A stretch of DNA of 64,000 nt from Modicisalibacter radicis (lineage in GTDB: Bacteria; Pseudomonadota; Gammaproteobacteria; Pseudomonadales; Halomonadaceae): the NCBI RefSeq assembly GCF_900961225.1, contig NZ_CAAHFN010000054.1, positions 62,001-126,000 on the forward strand. Reading direction: 5' to 3'. Position 1 is the stretch's first letter. Each line of letters begins with the position of its first letter. The notes beneath the pieces are model-generated. The model was given only the letters and a program-made list of their open reading frames with translations. It was not told the origin of the DNA and did not search any database. Below are positions 55,906 to 64,000 of this stretch, piece by piece. Made by a program: the position numbers and the translations under genes.

Positions 55906-57846
55906 ATGAACGATACCAAGTCATTGGACCTGATCTGCCTGGGCAGGGTCGCCGTCGACCTGTACTCCGATCAGATCGGCAGCCGTCTGGAAGACGTCTC
56001 CAGCTTCGCCAAGTACCTGGGCGGCAGTTCCGGCAACATGGCCTACGGCACCGCCCGCCTGGGGCTCAGGTCGGCCATGCTGTCCCGGGTCGGCAACGAG
56101 CAGATGGGCAACTTCGTGCGCGAGGAGCTCGGACGCGCCGGCGTGGATACCAGCGCCCTGCAGACCGACCCGGAACGCCATACCGGCCTGGTGCTCCTGG
56201 CGCTGAAGGATCGCGACAGCTTCCCCCTGCTGTTCTACCGCCGCGACTGCGCCGACATGGCTATCGACGCCGACGCCATCGACCCCGGGTTCATCGCCAG
56301 GGCCCGTGCCCTGGCCATCACCGGCACCCACCTGTCCACCGAGACCACGCAGAGGGCCTGTCGCAAGGCACTCGACGCCGCGGCCCGGCATGAGGTGAAG
56401 CGGGTGCTGGACATCGACTACCGGCCGGTGCTGTGGGGGCTCACCAATCCCGGCGACGGCGAGACCCGCTTCGTCGCCGACGCTCAGGTCACCCGGCACC
56501 TGCAGCGCTGGCTGGGCGATTTCGACCTGATCGTGGGCACGGAAGAGGAGTTCCATATTGCCGGCGGCAGCGTGGATACCCTCGAAGCCCTGCGCAACGT
56601 ACGCAAGATCAGCGACGCCACCCTGGTCTGCAAGCTCGGCGCGCTGGGTTGCGTGGTGTTCGAGGGCGCGATTCCCGCACGCCTCGAGGAGGGCATCCTG
56701 GTCGAGGGCGTCGAGGTCGAGGTACTCAACGTGCTGGGCGCCGGCGACGCCTTTATGAGCGGCTTGCTCCGGGGCTGGCTCAAGGGCGAGAGCTGGCAGA
56801 CCAGCGCCGGCTACGCCAACGCCTGCGGCGCGCTGGTGGTGTCGCGCCATGGCTGCGCCCCGGCGATGCCCACCGAGGAGGAGCTGTTCGACTACCTGAA
56901 CCGCCGCCACGAGGTGTCGCGTCCCGACGAGGATATTCGCCTCAACCACCTGCACCGCGTCACCACCCGGGTACCGACCGAATGGCCCGAGGTGTGCGGG
57001 CTGGCCTTCGACCATCGTCGCCAGCTCATCGACATGGCCCGCGAGGCCAAGGCCGATCCGGCGCGCATTCCCGCACTCAAGCGGTTGCTGGTCAGGGCCG
57101 CCGAGGAGGGCGCCCGGCGCACCGGCCTGGTATCGCCGGCCATCCTGGTCGATGACGTGTTCGGTCAGGATGCCCTCAACGATGCCACCGGCAAGCACTG
57201 GTGGATCGGCCGCCCTGTCGAACTGCCCGGCTCGCGCCCGCTGCGCTTCCAGCATGGCGATGACCTGGGCAGCGAATTCCGCCACTGGCCGGCCGAGCAC
57301 ATCATCAAGTGCCTGGTGTTCTACCACCCGGACGACCCGCCGACCCTGCGTCTCGAGCAGGAAGCCCGCCTGCGCCAGCTGTATCAGGCCGCCTGCGCCA
57401 ATCGCCTGGAACTGTTGGTCGAGGTGATTCCGCCCAATCAGGCCGAGGTCGACGACCGGACCCTGGCCCGCGCCCTCGCGCGCCTCTACCACCTGGGCAT
57501 TCGTCCCGACTGGTGGAAACTGCCGACGCTGACCGACGCAGGCTGGGAGGCAGTGAGCCAGGCCATCGACGAGCAGGACCCCCACTGTCGCGGCGTGGTG
57601 CTGCTGGGGCTGGACGCGCCCATGGAGGAGATGAAGCGCGGCTTCGCCGCGGCGGCGCGCCACGGCCAATGCAAGGGCTTCACCGTGGGTCGCACCCTGT
57701 TCGCCGCCCCCAGCCGCGACTGGTTGGCGGGCACCCTCGACGACGACCAGCTCATCGATCGTGTCGCCGGCAACTATGCCGAGCTGATCCAGGAGTGGCA
57801 GCGGCTGCGTTCCACCCAGTCCGATGCCGAGAAAGCCCTGTCATGA
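55906..57846 (+). CDS. iolC: 5-dehydro-2-deoxygluconokinase fused to DUF2090 (predicted aldolase)
   Basis: Bifunctional enzyme of 646 residues. The N-terminal PfkB kinase (about 1-330; LGGSSGNMAYGTARLG, catalytic GAGD at 278-281 in NVLGAGDAFMSG) phosphorylates 2-deoxy-5-keto-gluconate. The C-terminal DUF2090 domain (about 335-646; AFDHRRQLIDMARE, WWIGRPVELPGSRPL, LELLVEVIPPN, DWWKLPTL, GFTVGRTLF) is a TIM-barrel predicted to cleave the product to malonate semialdehyde and dihydroxyacetone phosphate, replacing a separate IolJ. No iolJ is seen in the window, which fits. iolD follows after 16 bp. Confidence 0.93.
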   Translation: MNDTKSLDLICLGRVAVDLYSDQIGSRLEDVSSFAKYLGGSSGNMAYGTARLGLRSAMLSRVGNEQMGNFVREELGRAGVDTSALQTDPERHTGLVLLALKDRDSFPLLFYRRDCADMAIDADAIDPGFIARARALAITGTHLSTETTQRACRKALDAAARHEVKRVLDIDYRPVLWGLTNPGDGETRFVADAQVTRHLQRWLGDFDLIVGTEEEFHIAGGSVDTLEALRNVRKISDATLVCKLGALGCVVFEGAIPARLEEGILVEGVEVEVLNVLGAGDAFMSGLLRGWLKGESWQTSAGYANACGALVVSRHGCAPAMPTEEELFDYLNRRHEVSRPDEDIRLNHLHRVTTRVPTEWPEVCGLAFDHRRQLIDMAREAKADPARIPALKRLLVRAAEEGARRTGLVSPAILVDDVFGQDALNDATGKHWWIGRPVELPGSRPLRFQHGDDLGSEFRHWPAEHIIKCLVFYHPDDPPTLRLEQEARLRQLYQAACANRLELLVEVIPPNQAEVDDRTLARALARLYHLGIRPDWWKLPTLTDAGWEAVSQAIDEQDPHCRGVVLLGLDAPMEEMKRGFAAAARHGQCKGFTVGRTLFAAPSRDWLAGTLDDDQLIDRVAGNYAELIQEWQRLRSTQSDAEKALS

Positions 57847-57862
57847 AAGAGGATGCCCTGTC

Positions 57863-59713
57863 ATGAAAACCGTACGCCTGACCATGGCCCAGGCCGTCAT
57901 CCGCTACCTGACCGCCCAGAAGGTCGAGCTCGAGGGTGAAATAAAACCACTGTTTGCCGGCTGCTGGGCGATCTTCGGCCACGGCAACGTCGCCGGGCTG
58001 GGCGAGGCGCTCCACCATGTCCGCGACCAGCTGCCGACCTACCGCGCCCATAACGAGCAGGGCATGGCGCATGCCGCCATCGCCTATACCAAGACGCTGG
58101 ACCGGCGCCAGATGATGGCCTGTACCGCCTCCGCCGGCCCCGGTTCGACCAACATGGTCACCGCCGCCGCGGTAGCGCATGTCAATCGTCTGCCGGTGCT
58201 GTTCCTGCCTGGGGATACCTTCGCCACGCGCCTGCCGGACCCGGTCCTGCAACAGATCGAGAACTTCCACGACCACACGCTGACCACCAACGACTGCTTC
58301 AAGCCGGTCAGCCGTTTCTTCGATCGCATCACCCGCCCCGAACAGCTGCTGACCTCGCTGCCCCAGGCAATCCGCGTGCTGACCGATCCCGTCGAATGCG
58401 GCCCGGTCACCCTGGCCATGCCCCAGGACGTGCAGACCATGGCCTTCGACTATCCGGTGCATTTCTTCGACGAGAAGATCCATCGGCCTCGTCGCCAGGC
58501 GGCCGACCGCGACGAACTCGCCCGCGCCATCGAACTGATCAAGCGGGCCAGCAGGCCCCTGGTCATCGCCGGCGGCGGCGTGCATTACGCCGATGCCCGC
58601 GAGGCGCTCGATGCAATGGTATCCGCCTATCACCTGCCGGTAGGTGAGACCCAGGCCGGCAAGGGTGCCCTGCCCTGGGATCACGAGCAGAACATGGGCA
58701 CTGTCGGCGTCACCGGTGCGTCGTCCACCAACACCCTGGCCGCCGATGCCGACCTGATCATTGCCGTGGGAACCCGCCTGGGCGACTTCGCCTCCGGTTC
58801 GCGGGCGATGATCAATCCCCAGGCCAGGCTGCTGTGCCTCAATGTCGCCTCGTTCGACGCCATCAAGCACAAGGCCCAGCCGCTGGTCGGCGACGCCCGC
58901 CTGACCCTGCCCGAACTGACCGACGGCCTGACCGGCTGGCAACCCAGTAGCGAATGGATAGAGCAGGCCGCCAGGCTGCGCAGCGACTGGAACAAGGCCG
59001 TCGATATCGCCACCACTGACCGTGGCACCAACCTGCCCACCGATGCCGAGGTGGTGGGCGCCGTCAACCGCGCCGCCGGCGAACGCGACATCGTGGTGTG
59101 CGCCGCCGGCGGGCTGCCCGGCGAGCTGCAGAAGCTGTGGCGTACCCGCTATGCACGTGGTTACCACATGGAGTATGGCTATTCGTGCATGGGCTACGAA
59201 CTGGCCGGTGGCCTGGGCACCAAGATGGCCAGGCCCGACTCGGAAGTATTCGTCATGGTCGGCGACGGCTCCTACCTGATGCTCAACTCGGAGATCGCCA
59301 CCTCGGTGATGCTGGGCCACAAGATCATCGCCGTGGTGCTCGACAATCGTGGCTACGGCTGTATCCATCGCCTGCAGCAGGCTTGCGGCGGTCCCGGCTT
59401 CAACAATCTGCTAGACGACTGCCTGAGCGGCGAGGAAGGCGCGCCTAAGACCGATTTCGCCGCCCATGCCGCGGCGCTGGGCGCACGCGCCGAGCATGTC
59501 GGCAACATCCAGGCACTGGAGGCGGCCCTCGGGCGCGCCAAGGCGTCACCGGTCAGCTATGTCATCAGTCTGGACACCGATCCGCTGGTCGATACCGAGG
59601 ACGGCGGCTCCTGGTGGGACGTGGCAGTGGCCGAGGTTTCAGAACGCTCCGAAGTCGAGGAAGCGCGCCGCCGCTATGAATCCTACAAGGCCCGCCAGTG
59701 GCAGAACATGTAA
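57863..59713 (+). CDS. iolD: 3D-(3,5/4)-trihydroxycyclohexane-1,2-dione hydrolase
   Basis: Thiamine diphosphate enzyme that opens the ring of the IolE product to give 5-deoxy-D-glucuronate. The 616 residues show the ThDP fold: catalytic Glu in PTYRAHNEQGMAHAAIAYTK, CTASAGPGSTNMVTAAAVAH, and the metal/ThDP motif GDGSYLMLNSEIATSVMLGHKIIAVVLDN. The start at 57863 (MKTVRLTMAQAVIRYLTAQ) lies in the second of two 14-bp repeats. The first copy carries the iolC stop and a 7-codon mini reading frame. Confidence 0.96.
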   Translation: MKTVRLTMAQAVIRYLTAQKVELEGEIKPLFAGCWAIFGHGNVAGLGEALHHVRDQLPTYRAHNEQGMAHAAIAYTKTLDRRQMMACTASAGPGSTNMVTAAAVAHVNRLPVLFLPGDTFATRLPDPVLQQIENFHDHTLTTNDCFKPVSRFFDRITRPEQLLTSLPQAIRVLTDPVECGPVTLAMPQDVQTMAFDYPVHFFDEKIHRPRRQAADRDELARAIELIKRASRPLVIAGGGVHYADAREALDAMVSAYHLPVGETQAGKGALPWDHEQNMGTVGVTGASSTNTLAADADLIIAVGTRLGDFASGSRAMINPQARLLCLNVASFDAIKHKAQPLVGDARLTLPELTDGLTGWQPSSEWIEQAARLRSDWNKAVDIATTDRGTNLPTDAEVVGAVNRAAGERDIVVCAAGGLPGELQKLWRTRYARGYHMEYGYSCMGYELAGGLGTKMARPDSEVFVMVGDGSYLMLNSEIATSVMLGHKIIAVVLDNRGYGCIHRLQQACGGPGFNNLLDDCLSGEEGAPKTDFAAHAAALGARAEHVGNIQALEAALGRAKASPVSYVISLDTDPLVDTEDGGSWWDVAVAEVSERSEVEEARRRYESYKARQWQNM

Positions 59714-59765
59714 CGGCTCTCTCAATGATCGAATCACCAACAACAGCCTTTTTCGGGAGTTCGCC

Positions 59766-60665
59766 ATGAGCGTAAGACTGGGGATCAATCCCCTCACCTG
59801 GACCAACGACGACCTGCCCAGCCTGGGCGCCGACACCCCGTTGGAAACCTGCCTGGCCGAGGGCCGCGAAGCGGGCTTCAGCGGTTTCGAGCTGGGCAAC
59901 AAGTTTCCGCGCACTCCCGAGGCCCTTTCGACGGTCCTCGGTGAACATGACCTGTCGCTGGTGTCCGGCTGGTACTCCAGCCAATTGCTGGCGCGCAGCC
60001 CAGAAGAGGAGATCGAGGCGGTCAAGGACCACCTGACGCTGCTCAAAGAGTGCGGTGCCGAGGTCATGGTGTTCTGCGAGGTGACCCACTGCGTGCATGG
60101 CGATCAGACCCATCCGCTGTCGCAGCGTCCTCACCTCGGCGATGCCGAATGGCAGCGCCTCACCGAGGGGCTCGACATCGTCGCCGACTATCTCAAGGAA
60201 CAGGGCGTGCACATGGCCTACCACCACCATCTCGGCACGGTGGTGGAAAGCCAGGCCGATGTGGAGCGACTGATGGACAACACCCGCGACTCGGTGGGTC
60301 TGCTCCTCGACCTGGGCCACCTGGTGGGCGCCGGCGGCGACCCGTTGGCCATCGCCAAGCGTTACACCTCGCGCATCAAGCACGTGCACTGCAAGGACAT
60401 CCGTTTCCCGGTCCTCGAGGACGTGCGAAATCGCGACAAGAGTTTTCTCGACGGGGTACTCGACGGCCTGTTCACTGTTCCCGGCGACGGCAATGTCGAC
60501 TTCCTGTCCACGCTCCGTCACCTCAGCGAGGCAGGCTACGAGGGCTGGCTGGTCGTCGAGGCCGAGCAGGACCCGCAGGTCGCCCATCCGCTCACCTATG
60601 CCCGCATGGGACATGACAACCTGCGTTCGCTGGCCGGGCAGGCGGGCTTCACCATCGCGAAGTAA
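59766..60665 (+). CDS. iolE: Inosose dehydratase (2-keto-myo-inositol dehydratase)
   Basis: Dehydrates 2-keto-myo-inositol to 3D-(3,5/4)-trihydroxycyclohexane-1,2-dione, the IolD substrate. The 299-residue TIM barrel has the signature N-terminus [89 protein letters not shown] and a C-terminal [11 protein letters not shown] metal ligand. The start has GGGAG upstream and lies 52 bp after iolD. Confidence 0.96.
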   Translation: MSVRLGINPLTWTNDDLPSLGADTPLETCLAEGREAGFSGFELGNKFPRTPEALSTVLGEHDLSLVSGWYSSQLLARSPEEEIEAVKDHLTLLKECGAEVMVFCEVTHCVHGDQTHPLSQRPHLGDAEWQRLTEGLDIVADYLKEQGVHMAYHHHLGTVVESQADVERLMDNTRDSVGLLLDLGHLVGAGGDPLAIAKRYTSRIKHVHCKDIRFPVLEDVRNRDKSFLDGVLDGLFTVPGDGNVDFLSTLRHLSEAGYEGWLVVEAEQDPQVAHPLTYARMGHDNLRSLAGQAGFTIAK

Positions 60666-60688
60666 CTGACGAGTCAAGGGGTTATCAC

Positions 60689-62191
60689 ATGAACCAGATT
60701 CACCACTATCTCAACGGCACGACCGTGGCCGGCCGCAGCGAACGCTTCGCCCCGGTCTACGACCCCGCCACCGGCGAGCAGAGCGCCCGAGTCGCCCTGG
60801 CCTGCGCCGACGAGACCCGCGAGGCCATCGCCAGCGCCGACCGGGCATTCGCCCAGTGGTCGAAGACGTCGCCGCTCAAGCGCGCGCGCATCCTGTTCAG
60901 GTTCAAGGAACTGATCGAGCGCAACGCCGACGAGATTGCACGGCTGATTTCCAGCGAGCACGGCAAGGTCTTCTCGGATGCCAAGGGCGAGCTGACCCGC
61001 GGCCTGGAAGTCGTCGAGTTCGCCTGCGGCATCCCGCACCTGCAGAAGGGCGAGCACTCCATGAACGTCGGCACCGGCGTCGACAGTTTCTCGCTGATGC
61101 AGCCGCTGGGCGTCTGCGCCGGCATCTCGCCGTTCAATTTCCCCGCCATGGTGCCGATGTGGATGTTTCCCATCGCCCTGGCCTGCGGCAACACCTTCGT
61201 CATGAAACCCTCGGAGAAGGACCCGTCCACACCGCTGCGCCTGGCCGAACTGCTGACCGAGGCCGGCCTGCCCGATGGCGTGTTCAACGTGGTCAACGGT
61301 GACAAGGAAGCGGTCGACGTGCTGCTCAGCGACGAGCGCGTGCAGGCGGTGAGCTTCGTCGGCTCCACCCCGATCGCCGAATACATTTATGCCACGGCCT
61401 CGAGCCACGGCAAGCGCGTTCAGGCCCTGGGCGGCGCCAAGAACCACATGGTGATCATGCCCGACGCCCACCTCGACCAGGCCGTGGATGCCCTGATGGG
61501 CGCGGCCTACGGGTCGGCGGGCGAACGCTGCATGGCGATCTCGGTGGCCGTGCCGGTGGGCGAGGAGACCGCCGATCGCCTGCGCGAGAAACTGATCGCC
61601 AAGCTCGCGACCCTGCGCGTCGGCCCCGGCCTGGTCGACGGCCCCGACAACGACATGGGCCCGCTGATCACCGGCGAGCACCTGGAGAAAGTCCGCGGCT
61701 ACATTCAGACCGGCGTGGACGAAGGCGCCGAGCTGGTGGTGGACGGCCGCGACGCCGCGCTCGACACCGCCGGCAACGGTTACTTCATCGGCGGTACGCT
61801 GTTCGATCATGTCAGGCCGGGAATGCGCATCCATGCCGAGGAGATCTTTGGCCCGGTGCTGGCCATTGCCCGGGCGGGCAGCTTCGACGAAGCGGTGTCG
61901 ATGATCAACGCCCACGAGTTCGGCAACGGCACGGCGATCTTCACCCGCGACGGCGATGCGGCGCGCCAGTTCTGCGAACAGATCCAGGTGGGCATGGTGG
62001 GGGTCAACGTGCCGATCCCGGTACCCATGGCCTTCCACAGCTTCGGCGGCTGGAAGCGCTCGCTGTTCGGCCCGTTGCACATGCACGGGCCCGACGGGGT
62101 GCGTTTCTACACGCGGATGAAGACGGTAACGCAGCGCTGGCCTAGCGGCATTCGGGAGGAGACCAATCACTTCACGATGCCTACCCACTAA
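60689..62191 (+). CDS. mmsA: Methylmalonate/malonate-semialdehyde dehydrogenase (CoA-acylating)
   Basis: Last step of the inositol pathway (also called IolA), converting malonate semialdehyde to acetyl-CoA and CO2; it can also serve valine catabolism. The 500 residues have [28 protein letters not shown] substrate motif (here [20 protein letters not shown]), [11 protein letters not shown], catalytic Cys281 in [12 protein letters not shown], and [25 protein letters not shown] precedes the start, 23 bp after iolE. Placement inside the iol operon favours the IolA role. Confidence 0.95.
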   Translation: MNQIHHYLNGTTVAGRSERFAPVYDPATGEQSARVALACADETREAIASADRAFAQWSKTSPLKRARILFRFKELIERNADEIARLISSEHGKVFSDAKGELTRGLEVVEFACGIPHLQKGEHSMNVGTGVDSFSLMQPLGVCAGISPFNFPAMVPMWMFPIALACGNTFVMKPSEKDPSTPLRLAELLTEAGLPDGVFNVVNGDKEAVDVLLSDERVQAVSFVGSTPIAEYIYATASSHGKRVQALGGAKNHMVIMPDAHLDQAVDALMGAAYGSAGERCMAISVAVPVGEETADRLREKLIAKLATLRVGPGLVDGPDNDMGPLITGEHLEKVRGYIQTGVDEGAELVVDGRDAALDTAGNGYFIGGTLFDHVRPGMRIHAEEIFGPVLAIARAGSFDEAVSMINAHEFGNGTAIFTRDGDAARQFCEQIQVGMVGVNVPIPVPMAFHSFGGWKRSLFGPLHMHGPDGVRFYTRMKTVTQRWPSGIREETNHFTMPTH

Positions 62192-62220
62192 AAAACACTG
62201 CCCAAATGCCTGAGCGGATA

Positions 62221-62252
62221 GGTCGTGGTGGCGCAAAGTGCGCCTGGCGACC
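62221..62252 (+). other. Hairpin between mmsA and the tautomerase gene
   Basis: GGTCG (62221-62225) with CGACC (62248-62252), enclosing GGCGCA/TGCGCC. There is no T-run, so it may be an attenuating or mRNA-processing structure rather than a full terminator. Confidence 0.35.
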
Positions 62253-62300
62253 TGCTCTGCTCGGCGATTAATGCAGCGCTAGTAATCAGGAGAATACGTC

Positions 62301-62684
62301 ATGCCGCTCGTGACCATTTCCGTTCCCGATCACCGTCCGGTGCCGTGGCGCAAGAAAGTTGCCGATATCGTCAATGCGGCGGTGATCGAGACGCTGGATT
62401 TTCCGCCGGACGATCGCTACCAGCTGATCCAGACCCTACCGGCCGAGCAGATCGAACTGCAGGATCGCCATTGTGATGCGGTCGTGCTGCAACTGACCAT
62501 GCGCGCCGGCCGGACCAGCCGCGCAAAGCAGGCCTTCTATCGCCGCGTCGTCGACGATCTGGCCAGGCAGGCCGACGTCGATCCCGCCAGCGTGATGATC
62601 GTGATCACCGAAAATGCCGATGCCGACTGGTCTTTCGGCCATGGCGAGGCACAGTTTCTCGCCACACAGCAGCACGTCGGCTGA
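62301..62684 (+). CDS. Tautomerase superfamily protein
   Basis: Small 127-residue 4-oxalocrotonate tautomerase-like protein. Pro2 (MPLVTISVPDHRPVPWRKKVAD) would be the N-terminal catalytic proline after Met removal. DRYQLIQTLPAEQIELQDRHCDAVVLQLTMRAGRT and MIVITENADADWSFGHGEAQF match the two-domain tautomerase family. The start has CAGGAG. It lies between mmsA and the NCS1 permease. A role in interconverting keto/enol intermediates of inositol catabolism is inference only; none of the classical steps lacks an enzyme here. Confidence 0.88.
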   Translation: MPLVTISVPDHRPVPWRKKVADIVNAAVIETLDFPPDDRYQLIQTLPAEQIELQDRHCDAVVLQLTMRAGRTSRAKQAFYRRVVDDLARQADVDPASVMIVITENADADWSFGHGEAQFLATQQHVG

Positions 62685-62766
62685 AGCAAGGCCCCTCCAG
62701 CCTCCAGCGCCCATGCAGCCCTGTCCAATGGCGGCGATGCCTATTCCGGCAGGGTTGACCCGCATC

Positions 62767-62799
62767 GGAACAAAAATTCCTTTAAACCAAAGTATAGAA
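62767..62799 (+). promoter_or_regulatory. Candidate IolR operator upstream of the NCS1 permease
   Basis: GGAACAAAAATTCC (62767-62780), 5 nt, ACCAAAGTATAGAA (62786-62799). Block 1 and block 2 are both identical to those at 52423-52456. It lies 105-137 bp upstream of the permease start and in the same orientation relative to the gene as at the ABC transporter operon. Confidence 0.75.
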
Positions 62800-62903
62800 C
62801 AAATGGTTTGAACGTTTATTCCTCGATCTATAGATTCAAACAACGCCTTCAAGACATCATCGTCCATCGCGGCCTGGCAGCGCCGGCCCGAGAGGAAAAC
62901 GAA

Positions 62904-64000
62904 ATGACTTCGACTTCAAGCACAAGGAAAGTTACCGAACCCGGTGATAGCGGCGAATTCGAGCGTCAGCGCGTTCCCGCCGACAAGCAACTGAGCGGCA
63001 CCTACTTCCTCGGTGCCTATGCCGGCGAGCACGTTGCCGGCACCGAGTTCGTCATCGGCGCCTCGCTGGTCGCCCTGGGCGTCAGCACCAGTGACCTGAT
63101 CTGGGGCCTGCTGATCGGCAATTTGTTCGCCGTACTGTCATGGGCCTGGGTCTGCAGCCCCATTGCCACCCGCTCGCGCATGACCATCTACTGGTATCTG
63201 GAAAGGCTGGCCGGCAAGCACTTCTCGACCGCCTACAACCTGCTCAATGGGCTGATCTTCGCGGTGGTTTCCGGTGCCATGGTCACGGTCTCGGCCTCGG
63301 CCTTCCGCGTGATGACCGACATCCCCCCTCAGACCGCCTGGTATCCCCAGAGCATCAGCTTCGTGGCACTGGCCCTGTTCGTCGGCGCCATCACCGTATG
63401 GATGACGGTCAAGGGCTTCAAGCTGATCGCCAATTTCTCGACGGTGTGCTCGCCCTGGATGGCCACGATGTTTTTAGCCAGTGGTGTGGTTTCGATTCCC
63501 GTGCTGCTGCACATGGGAGAGCTAAAGGGGATCTTCACCCTGGCGGGCGTCATAGATACTTTTGTGTGGACGGGCACGACCCCGGAGGGAACCTCCGGCA
63601 TCTCGGTCTGGATAATCGCAGCCTGGGCATGGGGATGTAACATCCCCATGCACTTGGGCATGAGCGACATGAGCATCCTGCGCTTCGCTCGCAAGTCCAG
63701 CTATGGCTACTTCTCCGCTGCCGGCATGTACATCGGCCATTTCATGGCCTGGATCTGCGCCGGCCTGATGGGGGCGACCGCCGCCCTGCTGGCGAAATCC
63801 TCGCTCATCGAGATGGACCCGGGCGGTGTCGCGTTCCGTATCCTCGGCGCCATGGGGCTGATCGCCGTGGTGGTCGCCGGCTGGACGACATCCATCCCCA
63901 GCCTGTACCGCGCCGGTCTGGCCTTTCAGGCCGTGTTCGACCGCTTCTCGCGTGTCCAGGTCACCGTCACCACCGGCGCCGCGACGACGGTGATTGCCTG
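62904..64000 (+). CDS. NCS1-family (purine-cytosine permease-like) transporter, partial
   Basis: Secondary transporter cut by the window end; 365 codons are visible. A 30-residue polar N-terminus precedes alternating hydrophobic helices: YFLGAYAGEHVAGTEFVIGASLVALG, DLIWGLLIGNLFAVLSWAWVC, TAYNLLNGLIFAVVSGAMV, AWAWGCNIPMHLGMSDMSILRFAR, YFSAAGMYIGHFMAWICAGLMGATAAL. The layout matches the nucleobase:cation symporter-1 family. Its neighbours and upstream operator suggest that it carries inositol, a related cyclitol, or a compound whose use is co-regulated. GAGAGGA precedes the ATG. Confidence 0.85.
   Translation, partial: MTSTSSTRKVTEPGDSGEFERQRVPADKQLSGTYFLGAYAGEHVAGTEFVIGASLVALGVSTSDLIWGLLIGNLFAVLSWAWVCSPIATRSRMTIYWYLERLAGKHFSTAYNLLNGLIFAVVSGAMVTVSASAFRVMTDIPPQTAWYPQSISFVALALFVGAITVWMTVKGFKLIANFSTVCSPWMATMFLASGVVSIPVLLHMGELKGIFTLAGVIDTFVWTGTTPEGTSGISVWIIAAWAWGCNIPMHLGMSDMSILRFARKSSYGYFSAAGMYIGHFMAWICAGLMGATAALLAKSSLIEMDPGGVAFRILGAMGLIAVVVAGWTTSIPSLYRAGLAFQAVFDRFSRVQVTVTTGAATTVIA

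Noticed and set aside
57843..57866. Seven-codon frame MKEDALS between iolC and iolD
   Set aside because: It is a by-product of the 14-bp duplication; too short and with no independent evidence of function beyond possible coupling.
62786..62799. TATAGA in the conserved block as a -10 for the NCS1 gene
   Set aside because: No acceptable -35 lies 16-18 nt upstream at any of the three copies, so I kept the block as an operator part only.

Overview
The window is about 64 kb of GC-rich (mid-60s %) chromosome from a gammaproteobacterium, most likely a halophile of the Halomonadaceae (Halomonas and relatives). Three things support this. Gene order is gammaproteobacterial: recA-recX-alaS-lysC-csrA-tRNA-Ser-tRNA-Arg, mrcA divergent from pilMNOPQ-aroK-aroB followed by gltB-gltD, and pyrG-kdsA near eno. 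Proteins are rich in acidic residues. A sodium-pump type oxaloacetate decarboxylase (oadG-oadA) sits at the left edge. I see no rRNA, transposase, prophage or CRISPR array.

Layout. 1-2.4 kb: 5' part of oadA, oadG and dusC. 2.4-10.1 kb, all on the minus strand: pncC, recA (perfect LexA box), recX, alaS, lysC, csrA, tRNA-Ser(GCT) and two identical tRNA-Arg(ACG). 10.4-13.6 kb, plus strand: mutS and fdxA. 13.6-24.4 kb, minus strand: eno, kdsA, pyrG, gltD and gltB. This part also holds a 139-bp inverted-repeat element (eno/kdsA) and a 15-copy 7-bp microsatellite beside a candidate pyrG promoter. 24.9-31.5 kb: pilMNOPQ-aroK-aroB. 31.7-36.5 kb: mrcA, a DUF481 outer-membrane protein and maeB. 36.7-43.2 kb: a TelA-family protein with an unrecognised membrane/coiled-coil partner, then an overlapping pair made of a nuclease-helicase and a FAN1-type VRR-NUC nuclease. 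43.3-45.2 kb: a PEBP-family protein and agmatine deiminase.

45.3-64 kb is a myo-inositol utilisation locus. On the minus strand lie an RpiR-family regulator (iolR), iolB, a CUT2-type sugar ABC transporter and a Gfo/Idh dehydrogenase. On the plus strand lie iolI, iolH, iolG, iolC (fused to a DUF2090/aldolase domain), iolD, iolE, mmsA/iolA, a tautomerase, and the start of an NCS1-family permease that runs off the window. Together IolG, IolE, IolD, IolB, IolC (kinase plus DUF2090) and MmsA give a complete route from inositol to acetyl-CoA plus dihydroxyacetone phosphate.

The strongest unlisted signal is a shared two-part element, GGAA-N6-TTCC then 5-6 nt then ACCAAAGTATAGAA. It occurs three times: upstream of the ABC transporter, in the iolR/iolI divergent region, and upstream of the NCS1 permease. 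It ties that permease, whose family normally carries nucleobases and related compounds, to the inositol regulon. Other points of interest are the FAN1/nuclease-helicase pair, the TelA partner, the eno/kdsA inverted repeat, the pyrG repeat tract, an orphan terminator between fdxA and eno, and a decayed gene end at 45.3 kb.
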